The notes below the pieces were generated by a model. That model was not told the DNA's origin. It was given only the letters and a program-made list of their open reading frames with translations, and ran no database searches. From NCBI RefSeq assembly GCF_007676755.1, contig NZ_VEBK01000001.1, forward strand, positions 62,001 to 126,000: DNA of 64,000 bases. The letters run 5' to 3'. A program made the translations under genes and the position numbers. How positions within the stretch are numbered: position 1 is the first letter of the stretch; each line of letters opens with the position of its first letter. This stretch comes from Bacillus sp. FJAT-22090. GTDB lineage: Bacteria > Bacillota > Bacilli > Bacillales_A > Planococcaceae. Of the stretch, positions 58,819 through 64,000 are shown in pieces.

Positions 58819-58857
58819 AAGAGGTGAGTCATTATTGATACACTCACCCCTTTTCAT
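58819..58857 (+). terminator. Terminator after the siderophore-binding gene
   Basis: AAGAGGTGAGT / ACTCACCCCTT (58819-58829 with 58842-58852, one G-U pair) followed by TTTTC. Confidence 0.78.
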
Positions 58858-58865
58858 GTGCTGTT

Positions 58866-59036
58866 CTAATCCTTTTTTTTCGGCTTGTTTTTATTAATTT
58901 CTTTTGTTACCTTGTTTTTAGATATCTCAATAAATTCTTCAGCAAATTCCTCGTCTGGATTATTTGTGGGATTTTTATACAGTTCGAAACTATCATGTGT
59001 TCTAATATTGGTTGTCTTATTGTTATTTTTACTCAT
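58866..59036 (-). CDS. Small hydrophilic protein of unknown function
   Basis: A 56-codon frame beginning MSKNNNKTTNIRTHD and ending in a lysine-rich tail (NKNKPKKKD). It has an excellent ribosome binding site, TAGGAGGTG, 8 nt ahead of the ATG. The composition (Asn, Lys, Glu-rich, no membrane segment or cysteine) recalls small cytoplasmic or spore-associated proteins of Bacilli, but I recognise no family. The 290-nt gap upstream carries a hairpin at 59167-59195. Confidence 0.6.
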   Translation of the reverse strand: MSKNNNKTTNIRTHDSFELYKNPTNNPDEEFAEEFIEISKNKVTKEINKNKPKKKD

Positions 59037-59166
59037 GGATATTCACCTCCTAGAGTCTAATTTGCTCTATGTTAAGGATTTTATTCTTACCCGAGTTAGT
59101 AAACAGTATGCATGAGGACTTTTAGATGGTTTTCAAATCTGGGAACAAAAGCTAAATCATTTTTAA

Positions 59167-59195
59167 ACCTTGAATGGCATAAAGCCACTCAAGGT
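59167..59195 (-). terminator. Hairpin after the 59329-59739 gene
   Basis: ACCTTGA-A-TGGC / GCCA-C-TCAAGGT stem (59167-59178 with 59184-59195) with loop ATAAA, and an outer AAAGCTAAA / TTTAGCTTT pairing around it. The T-run on the minus strand is poor, so its role as a terminator is uncertain. Confidence 0.5.
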
Positions 59196-59328
59196 CGAAT
59201 TTTGTGCTTTTAGCTTTTCTGCGAACTGTTGAAGGTTCTCGGAGGAGATTAAAAGAATTCACCTCAACCGATAAACCTATAATTTTTTTTAAAACTATGT
59301 TCAACAAATCACAATAAATAAAATACAT

Positions 59329-59739
59329 CTAATCAGCCCTATATACTCCCCTAATTTTTTTGACAATTTCACCTGGTCTTTTAAATTTAACTGCTTTTTT
59401 CATACCTTCTAATTTCATCAGCTTTCGAATAATCATAAAACCTTTGTTAAATAGTGCCGTATTTTCAACAATATCAATGATGACTGCTTCTAAAAAAGCA
59501 ATACTACATACAATAATTAGTATAATAAAAACTATCATATCGTAAATGCTGTCAAAGGAATTTGGTTTATAAGAAATAAAATTGAGTTTGATATAAAAAA
59601 AGAGCATACCAACACCAAACGAAAACACCGGAATATATTTCATTAGGCTTTTAGATACCTTTTTTCCTAAGTAGTAGGTAACACATGCTATAAAAAGCAT
59701 TAATGCGAAACAAATAAGTATGGCAATTTTAAAACTCAT
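59329..59739 (-). CDS. Small membrane protein of unknown function
   Basis: From the ATG at 59739 (136 aa; AGAGGTG upstream) three hydrophobic segments are visible: an N-terminal IAILICFALMLFIACVTYYLG, FSFGVGMLFFYIKLNFI, and DMIVFIILIIVCSIAFLEAVII. The basic C-terminus (LMKLEGMKKAVKFKRPGEIVKKIRG) probably faces the cytoplasm. I do not recognise the family and neighbours give no clue. Confidence 0.65.
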   Translation of the reverse strand: MSFKIAILICFALMLFIACVTYYLGKKVSKSLMKYIPVFSFGVGMLFFYIKLNFISYKPNSFDSIYDMIVFIILIIVCSIAFLEAVIIDIVENTALFNKGFMIIRKLMKLEGMKKAVKFKRPGEIVKKIRGVYRAD

Positions 59740-60138
59740 TCTAACACCTCTTTCATAGAATACTTTTCTTTTATTAGTTACCACAAAATAACCATTACAG
59801 TACTATATTCGTTAAATAATAGAAATAACACATTATCATACGTGATTATAAATAAGTAAGAGATACATATGACGTTAGACTAACTGGTTTTAATATTATG
59901 CTTCTATATGAAGCTTTCCCAATATTTAAAGAGTTCAAACGGAATCAGATGCTTTATTTAAGTCGTTCTCTTAATAAAAAAAATAACCCATTTGAGTTTA
60001 AGCTCAACCGGGTTATTCTATATAGTTCCACGCATCCACTATTTCAATTAGTATATGGATTGACTTTGTCCACTAAATATCTTACCTAATTTATTTTTCA
60101 TTAACGCGGATAGAATAAATACTTAAAATTCTTTCATT
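59740..60138. other. Gap with no gene apart from the YitT terminator
   Basis: AT-rich. A plus-strand frame at 59898-60089 overlaps the terminator and has no ribosome binding site. No RNA gene or repeat recognised. The promoter for the 59329-59739 gene should lie near 59760-59830, but no hexamer pair stands out. Confidence 0.45.
59975..60017 (-). terminator. Terminator after the YitT-family gene
   Basis: AATAACCC / GGGTTATT (59982-59989 with 60010-60017) with inner TTGAG / CTCAA pairing, then eight T on the minus strand. Confidence 0.88.
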
Positions 60139-60975
60139 CTAACTAACACTGAAACTACTACCTAATACATCGCGGACTTCATGGACGACAACAAACGCCT
60201 GTTCATCTACGCTACTAACTGTTTGTTTTAATTGAACTAGTTCTTGTTGGTTGATAACAATGTAGAGGACTTCTTTTTGGTCCTGGCTATAGCCCCCACG
60301 ACCTTCTAGTATCGTTACTCCACGCGACATATTTGCCACGATAAATTGGCGGATTGCCTCCGAATGTTCCGAAATAATCGTCACTGCTGTCCGATTATTC
60401 AATCCCTCAATTACATAATCGATTACTTTGGAACCTAAAAATACGGCGACTAAGGTGTACATTGCTTTTTCTTGTCCAATGATGAACACGGAACCAGCAA
60501 TTACGACAATATCAATGATTAGAACACCTTTCCCTAGACTCCATCCTAAATACTGATTGGCTAAACGTGCTAAAATAGCGGAGCCTCCAGAAGTTCCCCC
60601 TGCCCTAAACATCAAGCCTAAACCAAGCCCAACAAATACCCCTGAGAACAGTGCAGCAAGCAAGGTGTCACCATTCAATTGATGACCTACGTCTTCCGTT
60701 ATGTAAAGAAAAAAAGAGGAGAAGATAATTCCAAGTACTGTGTAAATCATTGTCTTTCTATCAAAAAACTTATAGCCTATCACTAATAGAATAGCGTTGA
60801 TTATTAAATTTACAACACCAGGTGACCATTCAAATAAATAATAGGTAATAACGGTGACGCCTATTACGCCCCCTTCGGATAAACGGTATGGAATTGCAAA
60901 ATAGTTAATACCAATTGCAAATAATAGAGATCCTATAATAATTAATAATATTTCTTTGATACGTTGTGGTGCCAT
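60139..60975 (-). CDS. YitT family membrane protein
   Basis: Five to six membrane helices in the first 190 residues (IGSLLFAIGINYFAIPYRLSEGGVIGVT, GLGLGLMFRAGGTSGGSAILARL) followed by a cytoplasmic DUF2179-type domain (about 190-278, RTAVTIISEHSEAIRQFIVANMSRGVTILEG). 278 aa. The GGTSGG segment is conserved in the family; biochemical function is unknown. Single gene with a strong terminator. Confidence 0.9.
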   Translation of the reverse strand: MAPQRIKEILLIIIGSLLFAIGINYFAIPYRLSEGGVIGVTVITYYLFEWSPGVVNLIINAILLVIGYKFFDRKTMIYTVLGIIFSSFFLYITEDVGHQLNGDTLLAALFSGVFVGLGLGLMFRAGGTSGGSAILARLANQYLGWSLGKGVLIIDIVVIAGSVFIIGQEKAMYTLVAVFLGSKVIDYVIEGLNNRTAVTIISEHSEAIRQFIVANMSRGVTILEGRGGYSQDQKEVLYIVINQQELVQLKQTVSSVDEQAFVVVHEVRDVLGSSFSVS

Positions 60976-61077
60976 GTTATGTTATTCCCCCTACCAATAG
61001 ACAAGCAAAAATTCAGCTTTCTCCCGTTTAACTAAACATCAGCGGCGGCTGAAGACCACCTACTGTTTGCATTTACT

Positions 61078-61989
61078 TTATGTAGTTAACTGCCGGTCTT
61101 CCGACTCCCATCCCTTTGCATGTTTCTCGATTATTTCAATTAATTTATTCATTGCTGGCGTTAGCCATTTATCCTTGTGATACGCAAGTTGAGTAGTAAC
61201 AAATTCCTCGTTATGTACCCAAGGCAACGCAATTAAGCTGCCGCGCTCTAGTTCTTCTCTAACCGTCATCAATGGTAAATAAGAAAGACCTAAGCCGCAC
61301 TTCACTGATTGTTTAATAGCTTCGATATTCCAAAAAGCGATGCGTGAACAGCCCACGCCTTCTTCCTTAATCCATCTTTCTAATAAATCACGATAGCTAC
61401 CAGCTTCCGTTAGAAGCAATACTTCGCCTTCTAAATCTTTTGGAGTTATAACTGTTTTCTCACATAGGCGGTGACCTGCCGGTGCGATCATTACTAACGT
61501 CTCCTTCACTAAATCACTGGTAACAATATCCGATCCTAATTTTTCTGGATTTGTAAATAAAGCCAGGTCAAATTTCCCGGATTTCAATTCATTGTTTAGC
61601 TCTTGGCTTTCGGATGGTTGTAAAATAAGCTGGACATTTGGATACATCCTTTTAAATTCAAACAAAATGGTCGGCAACCTATATACCATTAAAGATTCAT
61701 TTGCTCCAATTAATACGGTCCCCGATGGTTCATTATTTAATCGTGATGAATCGACAGCTTCTTGATACAGTTGCAAGATTTCCTTTGCATAAGAAGCTAA
61801 ATGTATGCCGGCATCCGTTAAAACAACTGTTTTTCCTAGTCGATCGAAAAGTCGGTTACCTACTGCCTCTTCTAAAGCTTTTACATGATTCGTAACTGTT
61901 GACTGTGTATAACCCAACTGCTCTCCTGCACGTGTAAAACCACCACAATCAGCCACAACCAAAAAAGTCTTTAAATTGCGAAGTTCCAT
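61078..61989 (-). CDS. LysR family transcriptional regulator
   Basis: N-terminal helix-turn-helix (MELRNLKTFLVVADCGGFTRAGEQLGYTQSTVTNHVKALE) and a periplasmic-binding-like effector domain (about 90-295, LIGANESLMVYRLPTIL). The ATG at 61989 (303 aa) has GGGGGA 7 nt upstream and the family N-terminus. The effector and targets are unknown. It faces the same way as the YitT gene, about 100 nt upstream of it. Confidence 0.93.
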   Translation of the reverse strand: MELRNLKTFLVVADCGGFTRAGEQLGYTQSTVTNHVKALEEAVGNRLFDRLGKTVVLTDAGIHLASYAKEILQLYQEAVDSSRLNNEPSGTVLIGANESLMVYRLPTILFEFKRMYPNVQLILQPSESQELNNELKSGKFDLALFTNPEKLGSDIVTSDLVKETLVMIAPAGHRLCEKTVITPKDLEGEVLLLTEAGSYRDLLERWIKEEGVGCSRIAFWNIEAIKQSVKCGLGLSYLPLMTVREELERGSLIALPWVHNEEFVTTQLAYHKDKWLTPAMNKLIEIIEKHAKGWESEDRQLTT

Positions 61990-62158
61990 AACTAATTCCC
62001 CCATACGATAATATTCCTCATATTGTATAGGAATCTGATTCAAAAGACGATATTTTTAACCGCCAAGAGATATTATAGTATCTATTTCAATATTAATGAA
62101 ATGAATTATTCTAATTAAAATCATTCAAAATATTAGGGTTTCCGTAATTTAAAATAAT

Positions 62159-62195
62159 AGGACACTTTGGATGTAAAAAAAGTCCGAAGTGCCCT
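62159..62195 (-). terminator. Terminator after the deoxyribosyltransferase gene
   Basis: AGGACACTTTGGA / TCCGAAGTGCCCT (62159-62171 with 62183-62195, one mismatch and one G-U) followed by TATTATTTT on the minus strand, 7 nt past the stop. Confidence 0.75.
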
Positions 62196-62201
62196 ATTGT
62201 T

Positions 62202-62627
62202 TTAGAGCATATCACCTGAATAAAACGAACTTACTAGTTGATCAAAATTATACTCTTCAAGTTCTTCCAATGTGATATTCGCGTGTGCACCTTCATGTAC
62301 CATTAAATTACTGTTATCACCAACATGGACTAAAATAACTGGTTTGTCAGTAGCGTAAGCATAGCCAAGTTCCCAAGCCGTTCCACTATCTGAATAACTA
62401 CCATGATAAATCCCTACAACAATTTCTGACCACTTAATATGTTTAATATCATTCATAAATGTTTCGATTGACCATTGTCGGGAACCAACTTGAACTTGTT
62501 CGTCGATTGGATTTCTCAATGGTGAAAATACCTGAAGTTTCTTTTCTCCTAAAATTTTCTCCACTTTTTCCAAATATCCAACCTCTGTCTCATTAAAAAA
62601 AGGGCTAGCTAAATAAACTCTCTTCAT
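62202..62627 (-). CDS. Nucleoside 2-deoxyribosyltransferase family protein
   Basis: Transfers or hydrolyses deoxyribose from nucleosides. The family opening KRVYLASPFFNETEV and the catalytic-site segment GTAWELGYAYATDKPVILVHVG (glutamate of the WELGYA motif) are present. The ATG at 62627 (141 aa) has AAGGAG 9 nt upstream. May act in nucleotide salvage; a role in phage defence or signalling has been seen for related folds and cannot be excluded. Confidence 0.8.
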   Translation of the reverse strand: MKRVYLASPFFNETEVGYLEKVEKILGEKKLQVFSPLRNPIDEQVQVGSRQWSIETFMNDIKHIKWSEIVVGIYHGSYSDSGTAWELGYAYATDKPVILVHVGDNSNLMVHEGAHANITLEELEEYNFDQLVSSFYSGDML

Positions 62628-62769
62628 TTTTAATTTCTCCTTCTTCGATTTCAAAACTTCTTATTTCCTTTTAAAATCTGAATTAATTTTTTTTTTCTTT
62701 TTTACTATAACTTTGATAAACTTTCAAGCATACAATTGGAAGCACTAGTTTTAAAAAGGAGGCATATTC

Positions 62770-63435
62770 TTGCATAACATTTTTCATATGATACAGTCAA
62801 TCGATACCGAACTGAATCATTATATCGCGCTTTTTGGAAAACAAATATATGGCATTTTATTTCTTATAATTTTTGCGAAAACGGCTTTTGTAGTTCTAAC
62901 CTTTTTACCAGGTGATGCAACCCTGTTTGCAAGTGGTACGATTGCAGCTATCGGACATTTGGATTTCCCTTTTTTATTAATACTATTCTTTATTGCGACA
63001 GTTGCTGGTGATGCTCAGAACTATTTTATTGGTTATATCCTTAGCCTTTCTTCTAAAAAAACAAATAAATTTTCCCCTCTAAATCATATCTCTAATAAAT
63101 CGATTGAAAAGACTAACAAGTTTCTGATGAACTATGGTAAATACGCGATTATGTTTTCGCGTTTCGTGCCCTTGCTTAGTACAACTTTGCCATTCATTAG
63201 TGGGTTTACAACTTATTCTTTCAAACGTTTTATTACACATAATATTGTCGGTGCCCTTATTTGGACTATTATATGGGTTGGTGCAGGCTTTTTACTTGGT
63301 AACATTGCATGGGTAGAAGCTCATCTTTTCATATCGTTGCTAGGAATTACAATCGTTAGCTTTGTTCCCCCTATAATCATGTTCTTAATTGAGTATTCGA
63401 AAAGAAAATTTTCAACTTCCTATTTAAACAATTAA
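62770..63435 (+). CDS. DedA family membrane protein
   Basis: Probable polyprenyl-phosphate or phospholipid flippase/transporter family. Several membrane helices and the DedA signatures FLPGDATLFASGTIAA and FSRFVPLLSTTLPFISG, then WTIIWVGAGFLLGN. TTG start at 62770 with AAAAGGAGG 7 nt upstream. 221 aa. Confidence 0.9.
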   Translation: MHNIFHMIQSIDTELNHYIALFGKQIYGILFLIIFAKTAFVVLTFLPGDATLFASGTIAAIGHLDFPFLLILFFIATVAGDAQNYFIGYILSLSSKKTNKFSPLNHISNKSIEKTNKFLMNYGKYAIMFSRFVPLLSTTLPFISGFTTYSFKRFITHNIVGALIWTIIWVGAGFLLGNIAWVEAHLFISLLGITIVSFVPPIIMFLIEYSKRKFSTSYLNN

Positions 63436-63440
63436 TTAAA

Positions 63441-63484
63441 AACCCCGAATAGTCATCTTTTATAAGTGTTGACCATTTGGGGTT
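63441..63484. terminator. Hairpin after the DedA gene
   Basis: AACCCCGAATAGTCA / TGACCATTTGGGGTT (63441-63455 with 63470-63484, one mismatch and one G-U). On the plus strand the following sequence is AT-rich but lacks a T-run; on the minus strand six T follow. It most likely ends DedA transcripts. Confidence 0.6.
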
Positions 63485-63599
63485 AAATTATTTAAGAGCG
63501 TTTATTTAAATATGTGAAAGATAATTATTGATGCGCTTGAAAGAGTAATGTTTCATTTTACGGAAAGACTAAATATTAAATTAAAGGAGTGAAGAAAAA

Positions 63600-63872
63600 A
63601 TGGCCAATAAAAACAAAATATTAGTACCTTCTGCACGTGAGGAATTGGATAAGTTAAAGGTTCGTGTTATGAAGGAACAAGGTTATGACGTAAAAAGTAA
63701 TAATCCTAATGATGTAAAATACGAAATTGCAGAAGAATTAAATATTCCTTTAAACAAAGAATATAATGGCAAACTCACATCTGAGCAAGCAGGAAAGATT
63801 GGAGGCCCAATTGGCGGTAGTATGGTAAAAGAAATGATTAGAATGGCTCAAGAACAAATGATGAAAAAATAA
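63600..63872 (+). CDS. Alpha/beta-type small acid-soluble spore protein
   Basis: DNA-binding protein that saturates spore DNA and protects it. The conserved segments KYEIAEELNIPLNKEYNGKL (with the GPR protease site around YEIA) and GGPIGGSMVKEMIRMAQEQM are intact. 90 aa, longer at the N-terminus than the usual 60-70 aa form (NKILVPSAREELDKLKVRVMKEQGYD). AAAGGAG sits 10 nt upstream. Expected to be expressed in the forespore by sigma-G; I could not place the promoter. Confidence 0.9.
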   Translation: MANKNKILVPSAREELDKLKVRVMKEQGYDVKSNNPNDVKYEIAEELNIPLNKEYNGKLTSEQAGKIGGPIGGSMVKEMIRMAQEQMMKK

Positions 63873-63960
63873 AAGCTGTTGATACTCGTTTATCAGTGGA
63901 AATTATACCCACGCCTTCCCATGATTTAGACGCATAAAGAAAGAAGGATTGGGGATTCTA

Positions 63961-64000
63961 ATGCTGAAATGGATGAAGATGATTTCCTTTTCTTCTTCTC
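63961..64000 (+). CDS. Possible gene start cut by the window end
   Basis: An ATG at 63961 with GGGGA 5 nt upstream opens a frame reading MLKWMKMISF to the end of the window. Too short to judge. Confidence 0.25.
   Translation, partial: MLKWMKMISFSSS

Noticed and set aside
59898-60089. A 63-codon plus-strand frame
   Set aside because: Runs through the YitT terminator hairpin and lacks a ribosome binding site.

Overview
The window is low-GC Gram-positive DNA. Gene content and order match the conserved Bacillales chromosomal block running from gmk to codY in Bacillus subtilis, here almost entirely on the minus strand. Two sporulation genes (a small spoVM at 37058-37150 and an alpha/beta-type small acid-soluble spore protein at 63600-63872) indicate an endospore former. 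Protein style suggests a Bacillaceae/Planococcaceae relative rather than B. subtilis itself, but I cannot assign a genus.

Layout, read in the direction of minus-strand transcription (high to low coordinates). 49722-45153: gmk, rpoZ, coaBC, priA. 45037-37058: def, fmt, rsmB, prpC, prkC, rsgA, rpe, thiN, spoVM, covering formyl-Met processing, rRNA methylation, PASTA kinase/phosphatase signalling and ribosome assembly, and ending at a strong terminator. rpmB runs the other way at 36729. 35674-29896: yloU, fakA, serine dehydratase and recG. 29772-25148: a FapR-type lipid operon (fapR, plsX, fabD, fabG, acpP) with a recognisable FapR operator, then rnc. 25144-16397: smc, ftsY, ylxM, ffh, rpsP, khpA, rimM, trmD, rplS (chromosome condensation, SRP and ribosome maturation). 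16211-8860: signal peptidase I, rbgA, rnhB, two FliK/FlhB-like genes and sucCD. 8802-574: dprA, topA, trmFO, xerC, hslV, hslU, codY.

From 49867 to the right end the content becomes accessory: rqcH, aspA, a polar amino-acid ABC importer, an aromatic-acid-exporter-like membrane protein, a Fur-boxed siderophore-binding lipoprotein, two small unknown genes, YitT and LysR genes, a nucleoside deoxyribosyltransferase, a DedA protein and the spore protein. Most transcription units end in clear hairpin plus T-tract terminators.

The most unusual structure is a family of large non-coding composite repeats. Two long copies (14065-14694 and 35770-36600) each have two homologous arms in inverted orientation flanking an array of 21-bp tandem units built on ATTGGTTGCT. 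Two further solitary, degenerate arms lie at 351-462 and 51892-52070. No transposase, phage, CRISPR, tRNA or rRNA gene was seen.
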